A stretch of DNA of 64,000 nt from contig CM033391.1 in the NCBI GenBank assembly GCA_019426215.1, positions 21,596,949 to 21,660,948 on the forward strand. Direction: 5' to 3'. The notes under the pieces are model-generated. The model searched no databases, was not told where the DNA came from, and saw nothing but the letters and a program-made list of their open reading frames with translations. Shown here one piece after another: positions 23,041 through 35,325 of this stretch; position 1 is the stretch's first letter; each line of letters starts with the position of its first letter. The stretch is from Buddleja alternifolia (lineage: Eukaryota; Streptophyta; Magnoliopsida; Lamiales; Scrophulariaceae). The position numbers and the translations under genes are program-made.

Positions 23041-26000
23041 CCTAAGTTTTAATTCAAACCAAAGTCACTAACAATGAAGGATTCATGACAACATGGGTAC
23101 CTAAGAAGAATTAGAACTATCCTTTAAATGCAGGTACCTAGAGCCAACACCGATGCTTCAGTTTGGTACTTTGAGAGTGGGTCATCAAGGCATATGACTG
23201 GCTCCAAAGATCTTCTAGTCAACTATCAGGCTACCAACGGACCTCAAGTTATATTCGGTGATAACTCCAAAGGTAAAACCAAAGGTATAAGTATCATGCA
23301 TAGGGGAAACAACATGATTAGTGATGTATATTATGTTGAGGGTCTTAAGCATAATTTATTAAGCATTAGTTAATTTTGTGGTAAAGGCTTTGAAGTAAAA
23401 TTTTCAAGTGACTACTGCTATGTTAACGACGCTAAGACTAAGTCTACTAAATTAAGAGGAAAATGAACAAACAATGTGTATTTAGTAGATTGGGATTCTA
23501 CAACTGATAACAACCCCACATGCTTTATTGCTAAGAGTCAAAATGAATTGGGTTGGTTATAGCATAGAAAAATGAATCACCTCAACTTTAAGGCAATCTC
23601 TCAGTTAATATAGCTAAATCTAGTAGAGGGATTACCTAAGGGTTCTTTTCAAAAGAATCGCTTCTGTGATGCATGTCAAATGGGCAAACAAGTTAAATCA
23701 TCTTTTAAGAAGAAACCATGCCTATCTACTTCTAGAGTTCTTAAACTATTGCATCTAGATTTGTTTGGTCCTATTCAAATCATGAGTGTTAGTGGTAAAA
23801 AGTACTCACTAGTAATAGTTGATGATTTCTCTCGCTATACATGGGTAGAATTCCTAGCGACCAAAGATGAAACTAGTGTCAAGCTCACAACGCTAATTCA
23901 TCAATTACAAACTTATAAAGACCTAAAGGTGACAAGAATTAGGAATGATAGAGGAACTGAATTTACTAACCAATTTGTTGAGAATTTTTGTACAGATTTT
24001 GGAATACTTCATGAGTATTCTGCCCCTAGAACACCTCAACAGAATGGAGTTGCCAAGCGACGGAACAGAATGCTTAAAGAAGCCGCTAGGACGATGCTTG
24101 CAGAGTCTAAGCCACCTCAAAGGTTTTGGGCCGAAGCTATCAATACCGCTTGCTACACTCAGAACCAGTGTATGATCAACAAGCAACATGAGAAGACTCT
24201 ATATGAGTTGTGGAAGGGACGTATGCCTAACGTTTCATATTTTCATGTATTTGGTTCAAAATGTTTCATTCATAACAATGGATCCCACAGACTAAAGACA
24301 TTGGATCCTAAAGCGGATGAGGGAATCTTTCTAGGCTATGCCATGAATGGAAAGAGTTTTCGCATCCTAAATAAGATCAAATCGAAGGTTGAAGAATCCA
24401 TTCATGTTGTGTTTGATGATGGTAACCAAGAACCGAGTAAGGTTAATCCTGATGATGTAGGAATTGAATATCTTGCCCAACAAGCGTCACAAATCAATCT
24501 TGGTGATGATAGTGATGATGAGAAGGTTGATGAGATCTTTGTGCCTATTCCTAAGGTTACTCGTGAGGTTACAAATGAGGATATTGTCAGAATCGCTGAT
24601 AATCATGAAGAGAGTGATCATCAAGAGCATATTGGAACTGTGAATGATGCAGCGACTGCGCCAGAGATAAATAAAGGTCAAGCAATTGATAATCAAGAGC
24701 CTCTCAACCTATTCCAATCAGACCTTAAATGGCTTAGAGACCATCCACCAGATCTAGTAATTGGAGATATTGAAGCACTTGTTAGAACTAGGTCCACTAC
24801 AATCAATGAGGCCATGTTCGCAAGTTTCTTGTCTCAAATGGAACCAAAGAAAGTTGATGAAGCGCTCAGTGATTCAAGTTGGGTAGAAGCGATGCAAGAA
24901 GAGCTTAACCAATTTGAGAGAAGCAAAGTTTGGACGCTAGTACCAAGACCAACTCACCAAGGAGTTATTAGAACTAGATTGGTTTTTAGGAATAAAATGG
25001 ATGAAGATGGCATTGTCATAAGAAGCAAAGCCAGATTAGGCGCTCAGGGTTATTTCCAAGAAGAGGGTATTGATTTTGATGAGACGTATGCCCCAGTAGC
25101 CCGTCTTGAAGCGATTAGGATGTTCCTAGCGTTTGCCGCATTCAACAAGTTCACAGTGTATCAAATGGACGTGAAGAGTGCATTCCTGAATGGTAAACTT
25201 CAAGAAGAAGTATATGTGGAGCATCCTCCAGGATTCATCAACAACCATGGGAAAAGTATGGTCTACAAATTAGATAAGGCACTCTATGGCCTTAAACAAG
25301 CACCAAGAGTATGGTATGACACTCTCTATCTTTCTTATAGGTAAAGGCTTTTCAAAAGGCAGCGTTCATACAATGTTATTTAAAATTACACTTAATGAAG
25401 ATATTCTCTTAGTCCAAATTTATGTTGATGATATTATATTTGGTTCTACTAATAAGCGATTGTGTGAGAAATTTTCGAAAATGATGCAAGATCAATTTGA
25501 AATGAGTATGATGGGTGAATTAACTTTCTTCTTAGGATTACAAGTTAAACAACTCCCTAATGGCATATTTATTAACCTAGCTAAATATACAAGAGATATG
25601 ATTAAGAAATTTGGTATGAAAAATGCATCATCTTCTAAAATTCCAATGAGCCAAACGCTTAAGTTAGATAAAGATGAAAGTGGGAAGAAAATTGATATCA
25701 CTAACTATAGAGGTATCATTGGATCACTCCTTTATCTTACCTCTAGTACACCCGATATTATGTTTTCGGTATGCATGTGTGCACGCTTTCAAGCTGAACC
25801 AAGAGAATCACACTTAAATGCTACCAAGAGAATCCTTAAGTACCTAAAAGGCACACAACATGTGGGCTTATGGTATCCAAGGGACTCTCCTTTTGAACTA
25901 ATCGGTTATTCAGACGCAGATTTTGCAGGATGCAAACTAGACAGAAAGAGCACTAGTGGTACATGTCAATTTCTAGGTTATAGACTAATTTTGTGGCATA

Positions 26001-26360
26001 GTAAGAAACAACAATCCATTGTGACTTCTACCACTGAAGCAGAGTACGTAGCCGCTGGGAGCTGTTGTGCACAAATCCTTTGGATGAGGCAACAACTTAG
26101 AGATTATGGAACAATTATAGGCCCTACCCCAATCCATTGTGATAACCAAAGCGCTTTAGCTATGACCCAAAATCCTGTCCTTGAACTAAACACATTGACA
26201 TTCGCTACCATTTATTGTATGACCATGTTTAAAAGAAAGATATCTCCATGCACTTCATTGGTACTGACAAACAATTGGCAGATATCTTCACCAAAGCGCT
26301 CAACGAACAACGCTTTCTCACTTTGAGAAGTGAATTAGGTATGATTGATTTAAACGCTTA
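23041..26360 (+). pseudogene. Copia pol (PR-IN-RT-RH), inactivated
   Basis: Protease remnant: WYFESGSSRHMTG near 23173, with Glu replacing the catalytic Asp. GAG-pre-integrase: HRKMNHLNF, then CDACQMGKQ. Integrase: [19 protein letters not shown] and [10 protein letters not shown]; the expected catalytic Glu (NGVVERKNR in relatives) is Lys at 24055-24057. [32 protein letters not shown], and YVDD at 25421-25432. RNase H: SDADFAGC, TSTTEAEYVAAG and HCDNQSA. Stops occur near 23371, 23464, 23560 and 23611, with frameshifts near 25340 and 26190. The 554-residue frame 23680-25344 is the longest intact piece. The product cannot be functional. Confidence 0.92.
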
Positions 26361-26392
26361 AAACATAGAGCATCATATTTTGTAGGCATACA

Positions 26393-26405
26393 ATTTAGGG
26401 GGAAT
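26393..26405 (+). other. Internal polypurine-like motif after pol
   Basis: TTTAGGGGGAAT lies just after the pol stop region. A similar G-run motif after pol is common in copia elements of this type; its role here is inferred only from position. Confidence 0.4.
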
Positions 26406-27209
26406 CCACTTTATGTCTTTGTCTAAATCATTTTTTTTAAATGAGTTATCAATTTTAGGTGAAACCTTAAAATTGTACTTGTCTCAATTCATAAGCGATT
26501 GTGATCAAAACTGAATTTGAAAATTTATGCATTGATCATTAGCGCTTATCTATTACGCATCAATCTCTAATAAATGAAAATGTCTTTTATAAATCCAAGC
26601 GATTGATTCTGTCTTTAAGAAATTAAATTTTGTTTTTAAAGAAACTTCAGCGTTTAAGAATATTCCCACTTAACGCTAAGTATTTTTTTTAATCCATGCA
26701 TAGTTTTCATCGCTAAAGGTGTCGTGTGGATAAGTCCAAAAGATCAGATTTGACAACTACCCACACGTGCCTATCAAATCAAACTGATGGCTAATGATTC
26801 CTATCTAAAAATTAGGCAGTTCAGTAACTGCACATGTCTGAGTACGTGTCAATGTACTATCAGGCGCGTGTAACTCACGCTGAAAATTTCAAAATTTTCA
26901 AACGTCTTCAAAAAGTAACTACGGATCCCAAAACTTTATATTTCACAGTAGTTAACCTATTTTACCGCACTTTTTGACATCCGTATTTATGAGTAAACGA
27001 CTCAGATTTGAATATTTTAATTTTAAAAATTAATAACTTAACACGTGGCAGTAATCCAAGCAACTGAGAAGTTATTTTTGCCTCTGTATAAATCTTTCAA
27101 AGTTTTTACAGCCAAACTTTATCACTCCCAAATTCTCTTTGCTGTAAAATCTCATTCTCTCTCAAGGCAAAAAAAATTCCTCTCTCAGAAAAGCTTTAAC
27201 CTTTCATCA

Positions 27210-30200
27210 ATGGCACCCAAATCATCCAAGTCTACTACCGGAAAATCTTCCAAAACCCAGAAACTAGTCACTGTCAATGCTGGATTTCTTGTCAACTAAG
27301 ACTATCTCTTTGATAACCAGAATTTTCCTTTAAGGACTATTCTTCCACTGGTCCAGGAATCTGGTATGCGTGAAACGCTTACTTCTTTTTCAAACATCTA
27401 TGAGGAAGAAACTCTTTTCTTTTTCAAGAACGCCAAAGTCTCAGATGATGGAAACTCCATTTCTTGCACTTTTCCTTTGCCCGAGAAACCTTCCTTCTCA
27501 CTCCCCAATTGATCTCATCTCTACTGCATTTACCAAACGATGAAGGAGAAGTTGAAGACGTCAATCTTGGAGACGCCACCAAAGTATGGGCACTAATCAA
27601 AAAGGACGAAATTGAAGTCGCGTATGAACCCAACTTCAAGAAAAATGATTTGAAGGGTGAATATGTAATTCTTGCTGACATCTGTTCGAACATGATAGCG
27701 TCCAGGAAGGGTACTTTCGATAAAATTACTAATATTCAGTATAAAATGATGGTTGCTATTTTCAAGTTAAAATTCAACTGGTCGCTTTACATTTTTAATC
27801 GCTTCAAGGCAGTGATGGCCACAGTCGTTAATCCCAAGCCTTACGGGATTGTGTTGAGTCGTATTTTAAGTCGTTAACACCGCTGGAAAGAAGGTCCATG
27901 CGCTTAGGTTCTATGGCAAGAAGATGATTGGTGAGTTCCTGAAACCCAAGCATCAGGGTGGTGCAGTGGTTCCCAAAGAAGAGCGCGAGCGATTTCGTGC
28001 CGAAAGAAGGTGTTCGCAGCGATGATGAAGTGCAAGCATCTTCGTCTTCATCATCATCTTCATCGGAAAAAGAGGTGGCGGTTAAGCGACCAAAATGAAA
28101 GGTCGCTGGTAATAGGGTTGTAAATGAGCCGAGTCAAATTGAACGAGATGTTGTTCAAGCTTGTTTGAGATACAATCGAGCTTCAAAGTTTGTGTTTGAG
28201 TTTGTTTGATTATTAATCAAGCCAAGCTCAAACGAGCTTTAATCGAGCCGAACACGAGCCGAGCTCGAGTAGTTTGATTTTTTGTACATATTTTTATTAT
28301 TCTTTACTAATCGAGCCGAGCTTCAAAACTTATCAAACACCAAAGGCTGTTCAAGCTTGGTTTGATAAATTAACAAACCGAGCTCAAATGACCATTTAGC
28401 GATCGAGCTCGAGTCGAGTATCGAACAGTTTAGTTCGTCTTTCACCCCTAGCTGTTAAGGTCGCTGAGCCAGCCAAGCCAGCAAAGAAGCAGAAGAAGAA
28501 GTCGGAGCTCAAGATGCACCAGATGCTGATGCATCTCCATCTTCAGAGGTTCCCATTGAAGTAGATGTTGATCTGCCAACTGTTGTGGATATAGCTAAAG
28601 AAGTAGTTCAAGTCCTTCCTGACGCTAAAATATCTCCAGTCAGTGAAGCGACTCTTCACGCTGAGCGGTCGATAGAAGTGGCCCCTATTCCAACAGAATC
28701 TATTGCCTTCATTCCCACTCCAACCGGATCTCCTCCTCGTGTCATCGATTTCTTTCCTCGCGTGTATTCTGCCGATATTGAATTTTATTATGCCGCTAGA
28801 GAACAAGATGCTCAGACCCTTGCTGAATCAGAAATCAACTTTCAAAACACTCTTCATAGAACTAATGTTTCCAATTCTAACAAGTTTGAATTCTTCATGC
28901 GATTTGCCAACTTAGGTCTCTACAATCTAGAGCGTCTTCAATCTCGCCTTGAGTATATTCAAAGACTAGCGATCAAAAAAATAGATTTTGATCAAGCATG
29001 TTTTAATTTCGCTGGTCGCTCTGATGAATCCTTTTATCCTCTTTGGGCAAATAAAATTATTTCCAAAAATCCCCATATAGGCGATTGGCTTAAAAACCCC
29101 GATGAAGAGGATCTCAACAGGATTGGATACTGAGCTCTTTCATCAGTCGTCAAATCTCCTCAGAATGCTCTCTCTCCTAATCAACTCAAGCTTTGGAAAG
29201 GAAAAGGACCGATTGTTGCTGAGCATCCAAATCCAGTTAACTCGTGGATAGAACATGAAGCCCGAGAATACCTTGCAAGATTATAGGCTGAGGATTACTA
29301 TAAAGAATCTTAATGCTTTGAAAAATTCCTTATCGCCAGAAAAGATCAGAAGAAAGCTAACAAGTTTGGCAAGCGATGGATGATGGATACAGCCAAATGG
29401 GCTGAAGAGTTCGTTTTACACTTCTATACCCTTGAGGAACTCGTGAAATATCCATTCCTTTTTTAATTTGGAATAGAATACAGACGCCGAGGGTTTGCTA
29501 CCTTTTTACTTCATCAGCGTCAGCATATTGCCAAAAATGTTAGCGATCTACCAATTTACAGGCAACCCATCGAGAGCTACATTCACCAACAACTAGCCTT
29601 ATTAAGTCAAGGTGGACGCTATGTGTTTGTTCAGCGAATCCTTCCAGATTTGAACGAAGAAGCCTCCACCAGTAAACAGCCGCTTCTTCCTGGACAAATT
29701 GAAATTTGTGTCAATGTTTCAAATAAGCACGCTGAGTTTGCTGAATTCTACCGAGACAGAAGAGCAGTGATAGAAAATGCCAAGCGTTGGATATCACTTT
29801 CAAGCACTATTCAGGGCTGAGCGACTTCCGAGGATACAATTTTCACCCTGTGCTCTTTTGTGAACAAAACATTCAAGTGGCCAAGATGATATCACTGATC
29901 AGGCCAGTAGACCAAGAAGCATCTCAAGCGCTAATGCCTTTTATTTTGGACTCCTATAACTCTTATACTTCAGGAGTTGATCTGCCAGAAGGAGTGCAAC
30001 ATGCACTAAGCAATGAAGAGCGCGAAGACGCTATATTCTTTATTTCGCAGACCAACCTGATAAGTCCAAGGCATGTGATGGAAGCGATTGGCCCACTCTA
30101 GGTCATTGCTATTGAAAACCCTTCTCCTTCAGACCAGATTATTGAAATAGAAGAGGATCAAACTCCTGTTGTGGAAATCGTTCAACCCACAGACGCTGAT

Positions 30201-31260
30201 ATGCAAGATGTTACCACCAGCGTTCCAGCAGTCGAGGTTCACTTTGATGAACAAGTTGTTCACATTGACTCCGCAACACAGCAGCTAGACTCAGCGATAG
30301 AAGAAGTTCATGCTGAAATAGCCGCAACACTTGAAGAGCATCTTATAAGAGACAAATCCAAAAGCAAAGCTCCTGCAGCCTCAAGCTCTCATGGACCTAA
30401 GCGTTCATCCTCCGATTCATCAGATTCAGGCTTTGACAGTGATCCAGAAGCTAAAGATTTTAGAAAAGCTATTCGACATTCTCTCAGCGATATAAAAGGC
30501 TCATGATCTCGATTGGAAGAGCAAAGTACTTCCACGTTTAATCAAGTGGAAACAGTTCTCAAAGCTGATATGCGAAATGTTAACAAGCTTACAATCTCCA
30601 TGATGAACAGTATCGCTTCTCTCGTCAAGAACTGTCCGACGATTTCAACAGAACGCTTGCGTAGAATGCTTCAGATGATACTGAGCGTCACAATTCCTCC
30701 AACCTTATCTCTCAGAGTATCGCTGAACAGATTGCTCTCTTGATAGATGAAGTCAAGCTGCTCCGAAGGGACATCGCTGACTTAAAGACTTCTCTTGCTA
30801 ATGTCAAGAAGGGGGAAGATAAAGAAAAGTCCAAGGCAATATCTAAAACCGATAATAAACACTGGCGATCAATATTTAAAGAAATAGTGAGCGTAAAGAA
30901 GATGCTAACTAAAAAGAGAAAGCCAAGATATTATCTAGAAAGGTACTTGCTTCCGGACTTGGACGTCGATTTTTTGGAGAGTATGTGATTTCATCCTTAT
31001 GCCGGATCGCTTAGACGACCTATCAACTGGAAACCATCTAACTACAGAAGACAAGACATCTATTACGATTTAATTCGTGAACTTGGTATTCCTCCAAGGG
31101 AATGGGTGGACAGGCTGAAGGAACTCAATGAAAGTGCTAGACAGCGAAGGCATGACTATGATGAACTCCAACACACCACCATGATAGACGTTGATCGACT
31201 CCTCATGGACTTAGCAAATGAGATCTACCAAAAAGAAGAAAGCATAATAAATCATGTATG
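27210..31260 (+). pseudogene. Extra coding region between pol and 3' LTR (env-like position)
   Basis: Starting at MAPKSSKSTTGKSSKTQK (27210), blocks in changing frames extend to about 31260: 27464-27877 (ILADICSNMIASRKGTFDKI), 28585-29133 (a Pro-rich then helical block), 29623-30101, 30171-30506 (acidic, Ser-rich), 30513-30743 and 30740-30988 (coiled coil, EVKLLRRDIADLKTSL). Without the MITE the region would encode roughly 1,200 residues. Sireviruses are known for an extra, env-like ORF in this place. I see no signal peptide or convincing membrane segment. The first block resembles the plant retrotransposon protein with a conserved ICS.M motif, so an envelope role is not supported. Confidence 0.7.
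28113..28450. mobile_element. hAT-type MITE inside the extra ORF
   Basis: It runs from TAGGGTTGTAAATGAGCCGAG to CTTTCACCCCTA (338 bp), flanked by GCTGGTAA (28105-28112) and GCTGTTAA (28451-28458), an 8-bp duplication with one mismatch. The interior is full of GAGCTCGA/GAGCCGAG words, typical of hAT subterminal repeats. It interrupts the extra ORF of the copia element, with Lys-rich coding on both sides. Confidence 0.82.
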
Positions 31261-31420
31261 CTTATCTCTCTATATAAATGAATGATTTATCGCTGAAATA
31301 ACTTGTTGAGGCTAATCTAACATTAGCTAACTTTCCAAACGCTAACTTATATTTATTTGGGCTTTTCTTTGAACTGTTAAATTATAAAAAAGTTATAAGA
31401 GTTAAAGTGTTGACATCATC

Positions 31421-31434
31421 AAAAAGGGGGAAAT
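31421..31434 (+). other. Polypurine tract
   Basis: AAAAAGGGGGAAAT directly before the TG of the 3' LTR. This is the plus-strand priming site of the copia element. Confidence 0.85.
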
Positions 31435-32934
31435 TGTTAGGAATTTCATGTTAGATGTTTTGATGATGAAAAAATAAGATTTTATGTTAGACCCCAAAAT
31501 ATAATGTAAGTTTATGTTTCATAGATCAATTGTATAAGCGTTTGAAAGTATGTAATTTTGTTAGGATTGTAATTTTTATCTTTATAGATTTTAGACTAAG
31601 AATTAGATACGGAATCGCTAATAGAATTATGGGTGAGTCTATTAGAGGTGAAGTTGAAGATCAACGTCTGAAGTCAGAAGAAGATGAAGATTTATCCTTA
31701 GCGTTTGTCAAACGTTAAAGGACTATTTCAGAATTCTTGAATCAAGCGCTCAAAGTATTCTAGCGATCTGAATCAGATTCACCTGAAATAAATCCTCAAG
31801 TCATGAAGGACCTAAATGCAATCATTCAACGGACATTTATTTTCAACGGAAAATAAATTCAAACGCATTAAATGCCTAATAAGTGCATTAAATGTGATAA
31901 GCTATTTGACTTGTGGACAAGCCACCTTTTGACTAAGACTGTCAGAAATTCAGAGTTTATAATTGCTCCCATCCAATCTGAACCAGCAGGATTTCAGGAA
32001 TGTCAGAGAAAAGGTAAAATCATGCGCCGCGTGAAAAGCACACTCCTACACATGTCCAACGGACATAATTCCAAGAAATTGCCAATAAATACCTCTCTCC
32101 AGCAAACCCTAAAAACACAGAGACATACGTACATGCACAAGAAAATTTTACTGAAATTCTCTTTCAAAAAAAAAGCTTAGAAACTCCATAGCCAAAAATT
32201 CTTTCAAGCTTTTTACATACATTCCATACAGTCACAAATATCCCAAACATCTTCCATAGAAGAAACCTAACTCTTACTGAGATATTCCAAGTTGTTTGAT
32301 CTTTCTAAAAACAAACAAACCCTTGGGATAAACCCTCAACCTTTCATCTGAGCGAGAAAGTAGTTGAAACCCCTTACGGGCAGTATTTCTGAGTGAGAGA
32401 AGCTTGTAGAAAAAGATCTTCATTGGTGCTGACATCTGTGTGATCAAGGAGCCCGAGATCATTTTCACCTATTTACTATCTTGTAGAAGATTCTGTGTGA
32501 TTCTTTGATAATCATCTTAGTAAATTCCCTCCAAGTGAAAAGGGAGAAGAAGGACATAGCTGGGATTACATCACCCAGTGAACCTTATATATCTTGTATC
32601 ATTTACTTCCATTATTGTCTTGTTTCATATTATTCTATCTATTCTGAAAAAGACAAGTTACTTTGCTAACCAAAATGAACGCTAAAGTTTTAAAATCATT
32701 TTCGCTGTGCTAACCCTGATTAAGCGATCTAAGTATTACCCTACTTTGGTAAATTGTCGAAATCACTAAGTCTAAGTTATCCTTACTGTAGCGCCTGACC
32801 CAAGCGCTCAGCTTTCTAAGCGTTCTAATCTTTAAAAGTGATATGAATTTTTGAAGTCGAAAAAGACTTCAGGGTCTATTCAACCCCCCCCCCCCCCTCT
32901 TCTAGACCCTTTCGTATGCCACTTGGGACCACCA
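31435..32934 (+). repeat. 3' LTR of the Sirevirus-like element
   Basis: A 1500-bp LTR, TGTTAGGAATTTCATGTTAG to CACTTGGGACCACCA, preceded by the polypurine tract and followed by the target duplication AATTT. It has a C14 tract at about 32884-32897. It is nearly the same as the retained 580 bp of the 5' LTR, so the insertion is fairly recent. Confidence 0.95.
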
Positions 32935-32939
32935 AATTT

Positions 32940-34385
32940 CAGCATGAACTTAAGGCGTTGATATATTGTAGTAGTATTGCACTTGTAGAAAAAAATGGGT
33001 CTGTGTTTACTTTTCAAGTTAATGATGTTTCTAAAAGGATGGATCAGGTACTTGTGTATAGAGAGCAATCAATCTACAATGTCACTCTTGTTATTAGTAA
33101 AATGGAAGTGAGTTGTATTTGTCGAAAATTTGAATTTCGTGGAATATTGTGTAGGCATGTAATATGCGTTCTAATTGATCAAAAGACCGATACTCTTCCA
33201 CCTCAATATAATTTATCTCGTTGGCGAAAAGATATTAAGCGCCCACATACTGATGTAAAGATATTTTATGATGAATTCGAGTCCAGTGAAGAGATTGTGC
33301 GATATGAAAGTTGTATGCAAAATTCATAATACTTGCACCTTTGGGGGCAAAGTCTCTTGATCACTTTAATAATGCATTAAAGTGTGCTGATGATATGGAA
33401 AAAAAGCTTCAGAGTAATGACTGCATAATACACAAAACGAAAAAATGAATGATGTTGGGTTGCAAAGCAAACTTTTGAGCCCTTTGCGTGTGTCAGGAAA
33501 GGGTCGCCCTCCAACTATAAGAAAGCAATCTGAAGTAGAGAAAGAGTCACGGCGAAAAGGAAAAAGGTAAATATATTGTTGGCTTTGATTTTGTTCTATT
33601 TGCTTTGATACTTTTACAAAGTGGACATATCTATATAATATGTACAGGTTTATAAGCAAAAATCAAAGGAACAAGAACCCAACTCAATTATACATAGAAG
33701 AAAGCAAGGAAAGGTATTGTAAATATATAATGATATTTTTCAGTTGACTTAATTAATATATCTTAATTCTACTTATATAATATACTTCATTGTAGACTTC
33801 TATTGGAGAAGAAGATGATCGAAACCAAGATAACTCTGTTTTAGGATCTGTAAGTATAATAAAACTTATATTTTTAAAGATGTGTGTTCATCAAATGGAA
33901 TAATATTATGATGATCGATTATGATCAAGTTGAATTGTTGGACATATGACAGGCTTTTAATGGAGGTAAAGACGACAAACATCAAGAAACTATATCTCCA
34001 TTTTGTCTAACTATATCTACCTGGTCACATGGAAGTGCAAGTTTTGGTACTAAGCAGGACGACAACCAAAGTTGTGGTAGTAGTCAGTCAATGGTATGAA
34101 TCCTATATAGCTCCTTCTTGTTGACAATTATTCTGTACAGATCAAGTATAAATTGATTGAGTTGATTATAAATTCAACAGATAAATTCAGTGTATGAGCA
34201 AGAACCAAAAAATATTATCAGTAATGAAACTGGTTTCGTGCAACTCTTACAGGTATCATTCTATTTTTTTAAATATTGTTTTCTTTTAGTATTATTAGTG
34301 AACTTTCAAAGTTAAGCACCAAATAATGTCATTTTCTTTGTTTGCCTATTTCAGCACTATAGAAGATTTACTTGAATATAAGCAG
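32940..34385 (+). pseudogene. MULE transposase, C-terminal part with SWIM finger
   Basis: The frame resumes in phase after the copia insertion and its 5-bp target duplication. A SWIM zinc finger (CICRKFEFRGILCRH, 33114-33160) lies before a Pro/Arg-rich segment. The frame stops at 33329, and a further block encodes GKGRPPTIRKQSE, an AT-hook-like tail. Small exons with good splice sites follow: introns at about 33567-33647, 33714-33795 and 33850-33952, each GT...AG. The SWIM finger normally helps bind DNA. The stop at 33327-33329, about 110 bp upstream of the tail, could be a mutation or could lie in an unrecognised intron. Confidence 0.8.
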
Positions 34386-34639
34386 CGGTTATGGCTAAGA
34401 AGTGAACCAAGATGACTACCACGGAACACACTTTTCCTTTTTTATAAAATTTCAGTTAGATACTCATTTTTGTTTTGCCATAGACCCTCTCACTGTAATA
34501 AAGTGTTTATATGATTTTACCAAAGTCTTGATTTTATCAGTTATTTTATCAAGGTTAATTCTAGTTAACTGTGTATCAAGTTACTAAGTCTATCAAGTTA
34601 CTTTCATGTGTCCAGTTATTGCTAGTAGACATAGTTAGA

Positions 34640-34834
34640 TAGGTTTGAAACTCGGCTCAAGCTTGACTCAATTAGTAAAAAAATGATAAATTATGTGCAA
34701 AAAGATCAAGCTATTCAAGCCGACTCATGTTCGGCTCGATTAAAGTTTGTTTGTTTGTTTGTTCTCGACTCGATTAATAATTCAAATAAACCTGAACAAC
34801 TTGTTAGACTCAACTCGACTCGTTTACCACCCTA
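34640..34834. mobile_element. Short hAT-like MITE relative
   Basis: It begins TAGGTTTGAAACTCGGCTCAA and ends CTCGTTTACCACCCTA. Its interior (AAGCCGACTCATGTTCGGCT) shares the GAGCCGAG theme of the MITE at 28113-28450. A target duplication is not evident, so it may be degraded. Confidence 0.5.
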
Positions 34835-35059
34835 GTTGCGTGGGAAGATACTGTCAAAAAAATAATATTCGCAGATGATCCATACGAATGTTTTGTGCCA
34901 CAATAAATGGAGACTTGTTGATTCTTTACTCAACTTATGGTGGTCACCCGACTATTTTAGTGTAGACATTATTTGTCAAGATCACCTTTTTGGAGAAAAT
35001 TATGTTCTCTAATTTCATTGATTTATAATGAGAACTTTTCTCTGTCATTTTTCTTGCAA

Positions 35060-35325
35060 TTGTTTGTCAATTTCTCTGTCAATTTTTTAACGACATAAGG
35101 AGAAAAAATCAAAGGTTTTAGATTAGGAAGAGTTTTAGATTCAATTGTTTATCAATTTCTCTGTCAATTTTTTTAACAACATAAGGAGAAAAAAATCAAA
35201 GGTTTTTAGATTAGGAAGAGTTTTAGATTCAATTGTTTGTAAATTTCTCTGTCAATTTTTTTTAACGACATAAGGAGAAAAAAATCAAGGGTTTTAGATT
35301 TGGAAGAAAAACTGATTTTACTTGT
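35060..35325. repeat. Three ~90-bp tandem repeats in the MULE right arm
   Basis: Three successive copies of TTGTTTGTCAATTTCTCTGT, a T-run, ACATAAGGAG, an A-run and TTTTAGATTAGGAAGAG. They differ mainly in T- and A-run length. They lie just inside the right terminal repeat. Confidence 0.88.

Larger units (their letters stand above)
22459..32934 (+). mobile_element. Sirevirus-like copia element inserted in the MULE transposase
   Basis: The 10,476-bp unit runs from TGTTAGGAATTTC to GGGACCACCA and is flanked by AATTT at 22454-22458 and 32935-32939. Contents in order: a truncated 5' LTR, pol, a long extra coding region, a polypurine tract and a full 3' LTR. The rest of the 5' LTR, PBS and nearly all of gag are missing. 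It interrupts the MULE gene in phase, so it landed after the MULE existed. It carries its own MITE at 28113-28450. Confidence 0.95.

Noticed and set aside
20982..33329. Domesticated FAR1/FHY3 transcription factor gene
   Set aside because: Long terminal inverted repeats with a 9-bp duplication bracket it and the frame carries several stops, so it is a transposon-borne pseudogene.
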